Positions 11,001 through 18,658 of a stretch of DNA of 41,042 nt are shown piece by piece. This stretch comes from Candidatus Zhuqueibacterota bacterium. Its GTDB lineage: Bacteria; Zhuqueibacterota; Zhuqueibacteria; Oceanimicrobiales; Oceanimicrobiaceae. The notes below the pieces were generated by a model that saw only the letters and a list, made by a program, of their open reading frames with translations, did no database searches and had not been told where the DNA came from. Position numbers and translations under genes: made by a program. Position 1 is the stretch's first letter. Each line of letters opens with the position of its first letter. The DNA lies in NCBI GenBank assembly GCA_029261995.1, contig JAJDAF010000027.1:1-41042 (forward strand), given 5' to 3'.

Positions 11001-11503
11001 CCGAAGTCTTCGCCAGAACGGTTCTCATCAGTTGGAATGGAGACGACGTCAGTGATGGCGAGGTCGCGCCCGGAACGCAAATGGCGCCGGAGCAGGGCAC
11101 CGTACTCCGGCTCAGGACGACGAAGACCAATCGGGCCAGCGACCGGTTCACCTTTTCTACTTCCGGATTAAACCCGACTCGCTCCGAGGGTCTGGCGAGG
11201 GAGGATGTGCTCAAACTGGTGAATGTCTTCCCCAATCCCTACTACGGCCTCTTCACTTTCGAGAATCGCTTCGCCAGCGGCTTTGTAACCTTCAGCCATT
11301 TGCCCGACAAGGCCATTATCCGGATTTTCACCCTGGCCGGCAGCCTTGTGCGCAAGCTCGAAAAATCAAGCGGCGACCAGTTCCTGCGCTGGGATTTGAA
11401 GAACCACGATGACCGGCTGGTAGCTGGTGGGATTTACGTGGCTCATGTTGAGATGCCGGATTTGGGCGTGAGCAAGGTCTTGAAGCTGGCGGTGATTCCG
11501 TAA
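8099..11503 (+). CDS. Large secreted protein with T9SS-like C-terminal domain (type B copy 2)
   Basis: A 1134-residue paralogue of the protein at 1875-5234, including the extra module. It begins 31 bases after the type A stop with a GAAGAGGATG-type ribosome site, so the two are probably co-transcribed. The body is type B, but the signal-peptide region is not: about 95 bases (8126-8220) match the type A gene at 5407-5501 with only about three differences. The 5' end of this gene therefore seems to have been replaced from the neighbouring type A gene. Visible blocks are GAPFYDADGDGVYSP, GCDIGLNLGYAYN, GYNVYQLP, YHFAVTAY and the C-terminal FPNPYYGLF / RIFTLAGSLVRKLEK / GGIYVAHVEM. Secreted; role unknown. 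Confidence 0.87.
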   Translation: MRPIACSIMLATLAATTQIAALAGDKGGQMPLARVSQTTTNRTLLNINELAVWIHSNGMSARRPDGSSGAVYPRATAPVIFQDQLIWGGLVMDGVEPVVRVGGGEYGVGHVPGKIITQGVPEDRMAPNIDRVWRVRRDFATADLTQDTAEINMILAPEVSAEQIDQVRATYRQDWIDWPAERGAPFYDADGDGVYSPGFHSDGAPKLAPGRGVAFDPQTHADEPGLMNADQVVWLVVNDIGYICPFDFSCFPLIGIEIQITLWGYDRADALGHAVFRHHRLIYKGDVNTSPTARIDSMYIAQWSDPDVGSAGDDLAGCDIGLNLGYAYNSLSVDAAFAVFDLPPPAVGYDLVTGPHIDWPGVHGRKGLTPARDVENIEMTAFHSQSAGSQPSDPPLFGTYQWSLSWYNLMRGFLPRPIVPLTPFVNPSGQPTRLTVSGDPLTNTGWVDQGQGDRRIGFSSGPFEMALGDTQDVVIAFIGGLGSDRLMSVAVLKDRSRMIQQFVDNLFDAPKPPPAPQVTTSEFDGQILLNWGDDPDWVAQIEDIERSGFRFEGYNVYQLPAAGARLEDGVKLCTFDLDNGLAAITQPEFDPAIGVVVQTVVQIGEDSGVFRTFTVTRDILHDDPLFSGQEYHFAVTAYSYNPDQLAGVRSLESTPASVTVRRQGRAPGERLHGSAGDTLFSTHFGASDGEVIARLIDPTRLTGDAYEVVFSKDTSGVMVWHLLNSTRGDTLLRNQRNQSGDEDYLVTNGFMAVVKGPPLDFKSFEVVANARGPIDPPAIGAAEWAGFPVPERPGVPQQHGASWWLFHTADNGGSFGGGTRRSYSAFLSCSLRNDNFDRAVPYDWEMRFTARGSWAIRWFEDAALVQVPFELWNIGIATPDDTGDDYRLIPWFQSNGALGALQTDPAGLTYQLDPNDHSASGADNDPYTPSIYWIQPDDVAPGESGYEAYLAQIDTAAGTNVNYDGGGAEVFARTVLISWNGDDVSDGEVAPGTQMAPEQGTVLRLRTTKTNRASDRFTFSTSGLNPTRSEGLAREDVLKLVNVFPNPYYGLFTFENRFASGFVTFSHLPDKAIIRIFTLAGSLVRKLEKSSGDQFLRWDLKNHDDRLVAGGIYVAHVEMPDLGVSKVLKLAVIP

Positions 11504-11510
11504 AAAAAGC

Positions 11511-11659
11511 GGAGGCCGGTGGCGGGAGGCCGGACCCAAAACCCCTCACCGGGTGTGCTAGCGCAGATGGCTCGTATCTCTCCAAACTAGTGGAGGACGG
11601 CCTTCGATCCAGTGATCGATAGAAGCGATCCGGCCTCCGGTTTCCGGCCTCCCGCCTCC
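11511..11659. repeat. Inverted GGAGGCCGG/CCGGCCTCC arms between convergent genes
   Basis: The left arm 11511-11533 (GGAGGCCGGTGGCGGGAGGCCGG) and the right arms 11630-11638 (CCGGCCTCC) and 11644-11659 (CCGGCCTCCCGCCTCC) are complementary over 9 to 13 bases. They lie between the end of the plus-strand secreted-protein gene and the end of the minus-strand crystallin gene. A bidirectional terminator or a REP-type palindrome fits this position. There is no clear T tract. Confidence 0.6.
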
Positions 11660-11667
11660 GACCATTG

Positions 11668-13158
11668 CTAGATATAATGCGCCGACGACACCCTATCGCC
11701 GAAATGGTCGCCGTTCACCCTCAGCTTTTTCAAATCAGAGATTTCCTCAACCTTGCCGGTGCCAGTCAAATCGATGTGTTTGCCATGAAAGCCTTTGTCT
11801 CTGAATAGCCTGTAGGTGTAACCGATCGGCAGTTGATAGCGGATGGATGAGATTTCGTCATTGAACTCATCACCCTGGACCGTGACCTTTTTCAGGTTCT
11901 TGAAACTGGTGCGGCGCTTGCCCACAATGCTCAGCCGCCGGCCTTTGTAATTGTTGTCTTCGAACATGTCTATCCAGCCGTCCCTGATGGCGTTCACCTT
12001 CTCCGGCACAGGTTCGACAGTGGGCCGGTACTCGTTGAACTTGACCATGCCGTCGCTGCGGAAGTGGTAGGCACAGTAGATGCGTAGCTCGTCAGACATG
12101 CCGATATGCACGCCTGCCGCGGCGTCAAAATTTGCCTGCTGGTCCTCACATACGAATTGGTGGTTGACAACCTTCTCAATCAGCTTTGGCTTGACGAGCA
12201 CGGGTTGGTTGCGCCGGGTGGTGTCCGCGACCAGGTCAACGCGGTAGAGGTCCGCGAAGTCCTTGTCGCTGAGTATGTTGAGCTTGAGTATGTCCTTGAT
12301 CACATCTGGCACCGGGGAAATCGTCGAGGTGTTGTGCATGCCAACCAGAAACAGCTTGCCGTCTTTCTGGCTTACAAAATTGACGGCCTGGTACTGTTGA
12401 TTGTCTTCCTCGTCGATGGGCGGTTTGAGTTCCTCTGCTTTCACACTGACGAAGTTTTGGTCGAAACCGTCCAATATTCTCTTCGACTTTGACAGATAGA
12501 AGTCGAAGCGGTCCTTCTTGCCATGGTCGCTCCAGACAGCTACCAGAAAGTGACCATTCTGCAGCCGGGCCAGCGCCACTGCGCCCGCGCGTTTGCCCGG
12601 CCGGTCGATTTCGAATTTGAACTTTTGCGGATGCTCCGGGTGTTTCATGTGGTAGAAGACGATCTTGCACTGGGCAGGATTCTTCCGGTAAATCGGCACG
12701 GCCAGAACATCGCCAAGCACGCTGATACCGCCGGCGTGCCACAGCTCCGAGTGGAGATCCAAGACAGAGACCACCCGATCTTCTTCCGGCGGCAACCCAT
12801 CCACGCGGTTGGTACGCCAACTCCCGACAGAATTGCGTGAGCCCATCTTTATCACGAAAAGATGGCCGACTTTGTCATGCACATCGCCGCCGGTGACCGC
12901 CAGGTAGTTGCCTTTGCGCAGCCGCTGAATGCCCTGAAAGTGGTTGTCGCGACCCAGTTTGTTCTTCGAATCGAACTTGTAGCGCACACCCGGAAAGCAG
13001 TGGTCTTCGCGCGCGCCCAGGTAGTCGCCATCTTTTCGCAAGTCCTCGAACGCCGCTTTGACATCCTTAACTCTCGGATTGTCCGCGATGACACGGTGTA
13101 CTGACCCTCCAGGGAAAGGCTGGACCGTGGCATATTTGTATTTCTCCGTTTTAGACAT
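11668..13158 (-). CDS. Protein with C-terminal beta/gamma-crystallin domain
   Basis: A 496-residue protein from the ATG at 13158. That start is chosen because AAAGGAGG lies a few bases upstream; 24 more codons are open but lack support. No signal peptide is visible, so it is probably cytoplasmic. Residues of about 395-496 contain two Greek-key crystallin motifs: MFEDNNYKGRRLSI ... DEISSIRY and LFRDKGFHGKHIDLTG ... DRVSSAHY. Members of this fold often bind calcium through (N/D)(N/D)xx(S/T)S sites; here NDEISS and GDRVSS occupy the expected places. The first 390 residues are beta-rich (for example NYLAVTGGDVHDKVGHLFVI, GHFLVAVWSDHG) and may be a propeller, but I do not recognise the family. It probably follows the amidohydrolase gene in one transcript. 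Confidence 0.75.
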   Translation of the reverse strand: MSKTEKYKYATVQPFPGGSVHRVIADNPRVKDVKAAFEDLRKDGDYLGAREDHCFPGVRYKFDSKNKLGRDNHFQGIQRLRKGNYLAVTGGDVHDKVGHLFVIKMGSRNSVGSWRTNRVDGLPPEEDRVVSVLDLHSELWHAGGISVLGDVLAVPIYRKNPAQCKIVFYHMKHPEHPQKFKFEIDRPGKRAGAVALARLQNGHFLVAVWSDHGKKDRFDFYLSKSKRILDGFDQNFVSVKAEELKPPIDEEDNQQYQAVNFVSQKDGKLFLVGMHNTSTISPVPDVIKDILKLNILSDKDFADLYRVDLVADTTRRNQPVLVKPKLIEKVVNHQFVCEDQQANFDAAAGVHIGMSDELRIYCAYHFRSDGMVKFNEYRPTVEPVPEKVNAIRDGWIDMFEDNNYKGRRLSIVGKRRTSFKNLKKVTVQGDEFNDEISSIRYQLPIGYTYRLFRDKGFHGKHIDLTGTGKVEEISDLKKLRVNGDHFGDRVSSAHYI

Positions 13159-13181
13159 TTTGACCTCCTTTGTTATCGTTA

Positions 13182-13259
13182 AGCGTGCAGCGTTGAGCGT
13201 GACGGGTGGAGAGTGGTTTGACTGACTCACGTTCCTTCATACGCTCCACGCACTACGCT
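13182..13259. repeat. Imperfect inverted repeat between the two minus-strand genes
   Basis: AGCGTGCAGCGTTGAGCGT (13182-13200) is imperfectly complementary to ACGCTCCACGCACTACGCT (13241-13259). The two arms fill the gap between the amidohydrolase and crystallin genes and could fold in the transcript as a processing or attenuation hairpin. The link to regulation is inference. Confidence 0.45.
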
Positions 13260-13270
13260 CTACTTAAGTA

Positions 13271-14434
13271 TCATGTGACCGGCACTTCGGTTGGCGCATT
13301 GTGCCTATCAACCAGTTTGCCGAAATTCGTGAACATCGGGTGGCCCGGAAACGCATGCCGCAACTCGTGCAGATTGACATCGAGAAGGTTGTCTTCCGGG
13401 ATGATGATGCGTTTGAAATCGCCCCCGAGAACAGCCTTGAAATCCTGCCACACTTCTTTCAAATCCGCGGACAACTCGAACACCGGCGTGGGGAAATCGC
13501 TGCCGAATAGCAAACTTTCCGCCGGCAGGTCACGGATGTCCTGAAAATAACTTTCGCGGAACGGCGTTGCGCACGCGGAGACATCGGCAAAGCAGCGGCC
13601 TTTTCTTGAGCCGTTCGCCGGATAGTCGTTGAGAAATTGCCGCACAGTTTTGAAGTCAGAATGTTCCAGCAACTTCTTGAAGATATTGGGCGCGAAGTAG
13701 GGTAGACCGCAATGCGCGAAGATGATGGTGGCGCCGGCCTGGAGTCCTGTTCGCAGATTGCGGTGTACCTTGGTCAGGTCCGGCACATGCCACTTCTTGG
13801 ACCGGAAGAAATTCCGGAAGCCGTCCCAGAAGGACCAGGAGAGAAAATCGTAAGTAAAGGTGCGCTCATCTGTGCTTGGGATGGCATACTCCGGGCCCGT
13901 GTGCAGCAGCAGCGGCAGAGCTTCACCATCCCGGCAGGTGGCGAGAAACCTCAGGCGTCTGCGAATGATGTCATCGCCGAGATTGATCTGTTGCGAGGAT
14001 GGCAGCCATTTCAGCAGGACGGCGCCTTTGTCCACGTACTTTTTGACGCGTGCCTCGAACTCCACATCATACGGGTGCACCGAGGCGCCGAGCATGATCT
14101 TGTCGCCGATGGTGCGCTGCAAGTCGAGAATGTAGTCGTTGTCCACCCAGAAGTTGGAGAGATTCAGCATGCGTTGACCATCCGGGTGATAGACCGGGTC
14201 GAGCGCCAGGCACACGATATGGTCGAGTTTGGCTGCGCCCAGAATCTCTTCAGTCCTGGCGCGTATGGTTTTGTCAGAGACCTCGCTCTCCTTGATGCCG
14301 GCGTACAGCAGAAAGATTTTGTAAACCAGCTCCTTGCGGTAGCTGTCAGAAAACTGCCCCCACTGCGGAAACTCATCTCCCAGAAGACCGACATGACAGT
14401 GCATGTCAATGACATGGTTGGAATTATCCTGCAT
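13271..14434 (-). CDS. Amidohydrolase-2 family metal-dependent hydrolase
   Basis: A 387-residue TIM-barrel hydrolase. The start at 14434 is chosen because a GGAGGTCC ribosome site precedes it and the protein then opens directly at the metal-binding strand. Metal ligands are visible in family order: H12 and H14 of DMHCHVG, a later His in ASVHPYD, another in LLLHTGPEY, the strand-6-like FAHCGLPY, and the Asp of LLFGSDFPTPV. This set matches amidohydrolase family 2 (PF04909), whose members hydrolyse or decarboxylate small organic substrates with Zn or another divalent metal. The substrate cannot be read from the sequence. It is cytoplasmic and lies upstream of the crystallin-domain gene, suggesting co-expression. 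Confidence 0.8.
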   Translation of the reverse strand: MQDNSNHVIDMHCHVGLLGDEFPQWGQFSDSYRKELVYKIFLLYAGIKESEVSDKTIRARTEEILGAAKLDHIVCLALDPVYHPDGQRMLNLSNFWVDNDYILDLQRTIGDKIMLGASVHPYDVEFEARVKKYVDKGAVLLKWLPSSQQINLGDDIIRRRLRFLATCRDGEALPLLLHTGPEYAIPSTDERTFTYDFLSWSFWDGFRNFFRSKKWHVPDLTKVHRNLRTGLQAGATIIFAHCGLPYFAPNIFKKLLEHSDFKTVRQFLNDYPANGSRKGRCFADVSACATPFRESYFQDIRDLPAESLLFGSDFPTPVFELSADLKEVWQDFKAVLGGDFKRIIIPEDNLLDVNLHELRHAFPGHPMFTNFGKLVDRHNAPTEVPVT

Positions 14435-14887
14435 AAGGACCTCCGTCAAATAGACCAAAATGTAGTTTTGGGTTTCGGGCAACTAACGGGAGAGTGTGGG
14501 AAAATCAAAAGCGTCGTGACGACCGAGCTGAAGACCGAGAGGCTGATTCACTGACCGCCGTGCCGTATAGCATGGAAACATGGATGCGGCACCTCATCCG
14601 GATATCGGCGTCAATTGCCTTACTAGTCACAGATGAGTGTAGGTGGCAGGTGGAACTCTCATGAAACTGAAAAAAAGATCTGATTGCGCGCAAGGACGAG
14701 AGCTTCTGTCCCCACGTGATGAACAAGAGACTCACAATCCCATAGGAAACTGACGAGTAAGTTTGACTTTTGTCCAAATTTTATGCCCAGAAGACTCCAC
14801 CCCTGAGAATGGCAACGGAGTTTTGAGTCTATTTGCAACTCGTAATTTGCAGCTCCTCCTCGTGCGCTCGATGAGCAACTAGACGAT
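14435..14887. other. Non-coding stretch upstream of divergent genes
   Basis: No open frame here has a credible protein sequence. It must contain the promoter of the minus-strand amidohydrolase gene, but I see no convincing hexamer pair. Base composition shifts from GC-rich to AT-rich across it, marking the left edge of the accessory region. Confidence 0.4.
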
Positions 14888-15000
14888 TTCGTCATATTTC
14901 TGTTGACATTTCAGCCCTGCTTTCTTATCTTCAGTTTGTCTTCTAGTAAGCCTCTCATCTGCCGGTCCTGGCATCCGTGATTCTCAACTGATGAGATTTG
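14888..15000 (+). promoter_or_regulatory. Promoter plus conserved leader hairpin, copy 1
   Basis: A sigma-70-like promoter, TTGACA (14903-14908), 17 bases, TATCTT (14926-14931), is followed by a leader hairpin. The outer stem is TCTCATC (14953-14959) paired with GATGAGA (14990-14996). Inside the loop is the segment GGCATCCGTGATT. The same arrangement with the same promoter spacing occurs at 23111-23226, where the stem reads TCCCATC/GATGGGA, one compensated pair change. Here it lies about 350 bases before the envelope operon at 15344 and may drive it or encode a small RNA. Confidence 0.6.
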
Positions 15001-15343
15001 GGTTTCATGCCAACTCTGTAAGGTGGCGACATGACAGGTTCCCGCACCAGACCCAAACTCTTGGGCACAGTGGTTGCTGAATCGGACATGACCTGCCAAA
15101 GTCATGTTCGTATTTGTCCGACACAGCAGACCCCCACATCTAGCCACAACCACGCGCTTTGCGCCATTCTGTTGCTGTGTCGCCACGTGCCGACTCAAGC
15201 AGTTACTCACTTCGGCATTCATCGGCCACACACCTTCTGTCTTCGGGTTTTGATATCCGGGTGGTCCAAGAGCTTCCGGGGCCAAAGAATCCTCAAAACA
15301 ACGATCCTTCAATAGTCAGATAGTTTCCCTCGGTAGAATCATA
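15001..15343. other. Leader or non-coding stretch before the envelope operon
   Basis: A frame is open from 15031 to 15315, but its product is rich in Cys, His and Thr in no recognisable pattern and has no ribosome site. I treat the stretch as a long leader or non-coding DNA downstream of the promoter/hairpin element. Confidence 0.4.
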
Positions 15344-16270
15344 ATGAGAATGCGAACTCGAAAGAGATTTCATGATAAGAACACAAGAAGTAATAAGGAC
15401 TATTGGGACAAGTTCCAAATACTCAGTAGCTTTTCAACCGCTGTCGTTCTTGCGATCGCTACCTACATTGGAAGCACTGTTATTCCTGAAAAGATTAATC
15501 AAAAATCAAATGAATCACAGAAAATAATTGAACTGTCAAAATTAGTACCTCAAGTTTATGGGGCGTACAATGATTCAACAGAGGTAAGGCCATTAATAAT
15601 TGCAGTGGCCTCATATGGAGTACCGGCTGTGTCTTACTTACTGCGACTTCTTGATGTTGCCATCCAAAATGGCGATGAAGAAATTGCTGACGCAATCACC
15701 GAGACTATGAAAAATATGAATGAAGATGCGAAAAATCAAATCGGAGTAAGGCTGAAAAGTGAAATTGAAAGGCTTAAGCCACTTTATCTTTCGTACAATG
15801 TAGAATTTATAGGTAGAATTGTCGACATTTTCAGTGTGCCGAATTTGAACAGAGAATTACAAAGAATACTAGAAAGGTACATCGTAGTTGTTGCTAGTTT
15901 TGAAATTAATCAAAGAGAAATGCGTGAACTAAATGCTAAGGTGGTACAAGCTCTCGCCTACAATGAATTCCCACTCTTTAGATTAAACCCCAATCTCGCC
16001 GGACTCAATTTCGAAGGAACGAATTTGATCGATATCGATTTTTTGGATGTAGATTTGAGCAATTCAGTTTTTTCAGATTGTACTATTGAAATGAGTAACT
16101 TTGATGGTGTAAATCTAAGTTTCTGTAAACTAACTGGGACACAATTTGATAGCACGAGTTCTTACAGCATTAGCACGACAAATTGGACAGAGGCAATACT
16201 AGACGAAGAACTTGAAGTCTTATTAGCAAACTTGAATAACAGAGAGGAGCGTTTAGGTGCAAAAAGATAG
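15344..16270 (+). CDS. Membrane-anchored pentapeptide-repeat-like protein
   Basis: A 308-residue protein with a basic N-terminus (RMRTRKRFHDK) and one membrane segment at about residues 27-47. A mostly helical, charged region covers about 50-205. Residues of about 216-272 read as pentapeptide repeats (NLAGLNFEGTNLIDIDFLDV and following), which fold as a right-handed square helix used for protein contacts. The membrane topology puts the repeat on one side as an anchored binding module. Its end overlaps the GTG start of the next gene by 14 bases, so the two are translationally coupled. Codons are AT-rich compared with flanking genes, suggesting transfer. The broader family and substrate are unknown. 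Confidence 0.65.
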   Translation: MRMRTRKRFHDKNTRSNKDYWDKFQILSSFSTAVVLAIATYIGSTVIPEKINQKSNESQKIIELSKLVPQVYGAYNDSTEVRPLIIAVASYGVPAVSYLLRLLDVAIQNGDEEIADAITETMKNMNEDAKNQIGVRLKSEIERLKPLYLSYNVEFIGRIVDIFSVPNLNRELQRILERYIVVVASFEINQREMRELNAKVVQALAYNEFPLFRLNPNLAGLNFEGTNLIDIDFLDVDLSNSVFSDCTIEMSNFDGVNLSFCKLTGTQFDSTSSYSISTTNWTEAILDEELEVLLANLNNREERLGAKR

Positions 16271-16997
16271 GATTTACATTTCAATTTTGTCCCTTATGAT
16301 CACACTTTACGTTCTGCTTGGAGCAGATTTATATGCTGGAGACACTTCTACGTCTCAGAACAAGAATCCATTGGTCAATTTGAAAATTAATTTGAAATTA
16401 GAGCCCGTTCCGGAAAACACTCTACTAAGCTCGCAAGATTCCACAATAACCATAAAGTTATTTAGGAATAGAAAAATAACTTCGAAGCCAAAAGGTAGGG
16501 TGGTATTGGAATATAGCGAGAAACAATCGTATGTTATAGCTCATTTTGATAGTCTCCCAGTAGGTGAATATCTGATTTCGTTTTTTGTTGACAGGCTCGA
16601 TTTAAGAATAACCAGGACTATTAATCTGGCTTCTGATACGATTATCGATCAAGAGCTTATAGCAGGCCTTTATCAGATTAAGATTCAAGCGCAACCCACC
16701 AAGTTCGAAGGATATTTTTCTTACGATGAATTCAACAGGAAAAGAGCGAGCGCGCAATACTCTCTAGAGTCTGACGCAGATGACGGATCTATAGATCTTC
16801 ATTTATTGAGAGGGGTTAGAGGAAGAAAAAGATGCCATGTCTTTCTTAAATTGAAAAAGGGCGTTAGAAGACCTTTTGCGAGAAAGAGAAATTTTTCATA
16901 TAATTCTTTTGAAAAGAAAAGCAAAGACTGTGTCGAACCCGAGGGTCAGGCTCGCAAACCGTTTGATGAAATACTAATATGTCGATTTGAGAATTAG
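16257..16997 (+). CDS. Exported protein of unknown function (envelope operon, gene 2)
   Basis: A 246-residue protein starting with GTG, preceded by GAGGAG and overlapping the upstream gene by 14 bases. Residues 1-28 form a signal peptide (hydrophobic to LLGADLYAGD). A beta-rich segment follows with the LPVGEYLISFFV and GLYQIKIQAQP phrases seen in carboxypeptidase-regulatory or PEGA-like sandwich domains. The C-terminal 60 residues are strongly basic (RGVRGRKRCHVFLKLKKGVR). I do not recognise a named family. Position between a membrane-anchored protein and another exported protein suggests a periplasmic or surface role. Confidence 0.6.
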   Translation: MQKDRIYISILSLMITLYVLLGADLYAGDTSTSQNKNPLVNLKINLKLEPVPENTLLSSQDSTITIKLFRNRKITSKPKGRVVLEYSEKQSYVIAHFDSLPVGEYLISFFVDRLDLRITRTINLASDTIIDQELIAGLYQIKIQAQPTKFEGYFSYDEFNRKRASAQYSLESDADDGSIDLHLLRGVRGRKRCHVFLKLKKGVRRPFARKRNFSYNSFEKKSKDCVEPEGQARKPFDEILICRFEN

Positions 16998-17008
16998 AGG
17001 AAAATGGG

Positions 17009-18124
17009 ATGAAGATTCCAGGTTTTTGGACTGTGTGTGTCCTATTCTTATTTTTGTCATCCCTTAGGGCACAAAATATCCCTTCGGAAATGAGAGTTGG
17101 AATAATATTTCGGAAGGTCATTTCTGAGCAAACGATTGATGAACTAGAAAAGTATGCACGGCAACCCAATCCTGGACAATCGGGCAAGGTGTTGGATATC
17201 GTCGAAGCAGCATATCCTGATACGGTTTTCAGAAGCATTAAATCGAAAGGACATTTTGTTGTTTTTATGTCGGTCAGTGGTATTAACCAAATTGTTTATA
17301 TACATGAGTCTTATAAGACCTTTGCAGAGCCTATCAGTAATCGAATCTTTGCTCGCGGTTTTTATACAATCTGGATAAATGATGATGCCAATAGTTATGT
17401 AACGTCAGTGGGTGTGGAAACCTCCAGATTAACGCGTTCTTTGCGTTTGTCATCATTCGAATCAACATCGCCTTTTGAATCAAATCGCAAAGAAGGCCCG
17501 AGGGAAGTAGAAATCGGCATAAAATATTTTAGTATTCCTTTTTTGCCAGCCAACACAAACATAACGTTTATCCGCAGAGATATTGACACTTATATAAAGA
17601 GAACATGGAGCCGCAGTTATAGAATGGCAAAACCTGTCGTATCACTACTCTCTTACGATTTCAGTCTGGGGATATTGGTTCCATTTAACGATATGGAGCT
17701 TCGCCGTTATAAAATTTTCCAAAACATGATTACTCTTGATGGGCAGATTGATCCCTCAGCCTATTTAACCCTTTCATATGAATACCCATATCGTCTAGAC
17801 ATCGCTACGAGAAATTTGCCCTGGTATTTGGAATTATATGTTAAACTTTTCCCAGATATCTTTGTCGGCGTCGGTTTGCCCGTTGAAACATTGCGACTAG
17901 GCGACTTAACCAATAATAGCTACTTATTCGGTTTCAGTTGGCCAATTGTGAGGGATCTAGTCAAACTCAACATGGCCTGGGAATTTTCTGGAGATAAGCT
18001 AAAGGACGGTTTCCGTGTTGGAGATATCGTAGACGATGTAGAAGCTAATCCCATAACTTCACAAACGGGATTCTTAATAGGGCTTTCAGCTTCTCTAGAC
18101 GCAATAGGTAATTTAGTAGATTAA
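17009..18124 (+). CDS. Exported, probably outer-membrane-associated protein (envelope operon, gene 3)
   Basis: A 371-residue protein with a clear signal peptide (MKIPGFWTVCVLFLFLSSLRAQ). The first 150 residues are mixed alpha/beta. From about residue 165 the chain becomes alternating hydrophobic strands with aromatic girdle residues (VSLLSYDFSLGILVPF, AYLTLSYEYPYRLDIAT, LYVKLFPDIFVGVGLP), ending in QTGFLIGLSASLD, which resembles outer-membrane beta strands. It starts 11 bases after the previous stop and completes a three-gene operon. No named family recognised; barrel assignment is inference from strand pattern. Confidence 0.55.
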   Translation: MKIPGFWTVCVLFLFLSSLRAQNIPSEMRVGIIFRKVISEQTIDELEKYARQPNPGQSGKVLDIVEAAYPDTVFRSIKSKGHFVVFMSVSGINQIVYIHESYKTFAEPISNRIFARGFYTIWINDDANSYVTSVGVETSRLTRSLRLSSFESTSPFESNRKEGPREVEIGIKYFSIPFLPANTNITFIRRDIDTYIKRTWSRSYRMAKPVVSLLSYDFSLGILVPFNDMELRRYKIFQNMITLDGQIDPSAYLTLSYEYPYRLDIATRNLPWYLELYVKLFPDIFVGVGLPVETLRLGDLTNNSYLFGFSWPIVRDLVKLNMAWEFSGDKLKDGFRVGDIVDDVEANPITSQTGFLIGLSASLDAIGNLVD

Positions 18125-18658
18125 GCTTAACAGTTACCATAAGGTGGGGTGGCACCCACTATTTACTGACTTGAATGTCGGAACATATATTAGAGATTCT
18201 AAGTCAAGAGAATAAAGTTCTCCTGAGCCGAATTCGTATATCTTTTGTGATGAATTCAGCTGATATTCTCCCAAATTGCCAGTCGGACTTCTCGTTCCCA
18301 ACGTGTTTGGGGTGGTTGGTGAGCCATGAATCGATAGAATCACTTTCAACTCCGTCTGACTTGTTCGTTTCTCTCTCATCGGCGTCAGTCACAGCAATAG
18401 ACTTTTCCGTTGGCGCATAAGTTTTCACGCTCGTTTGGCAGCTCTCTTGCTCGAGTGCCCGTGCCCACCTGACAACTATATCGGGTGTCCCGCCCCTAAT
18501 ATCAATTCACAATTATCAAGTTTCCTCAACATTCCTCAGGTTTCCGCCTGGTGCGACGATAAGGCAGGCAAACATAGGGTCGGGTGGATGTAACCTGCCA
18601 TCATGCGCCCCTGACCTTATAATTCGTGTTCTTACTCACTTACTAAAGGAGTCCTGTC
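18125..18658. other. Non-coding gap before the HU-like gene
   Basis: No credible gene. A short GTGGG/CCCAC hairpin (18144-18148 with 18155-18159) just after the envelope operon may help end its transcript, though no T tract follows. A TATAAT at 18618-18623 about 40 bases before the HU-like start is a plausible -10 box; the -35 position (CTGCCA, 18595-18600) is poor. Confidence 0.4.

Noticed and set aside
13712-14554. A 280-codon plus-strand frame opposite the amidohydrolase.
   Set aside because: The minus strand carries the complete set of metal-ligand motifs; the plus product is an antisense by-product.
15031-15315. A 94-codon frame upstream of the envelope operon.
   Set aside because: No ribosome site, odd composition, and it lies in what looks like the leader of the duplicated promoter element.
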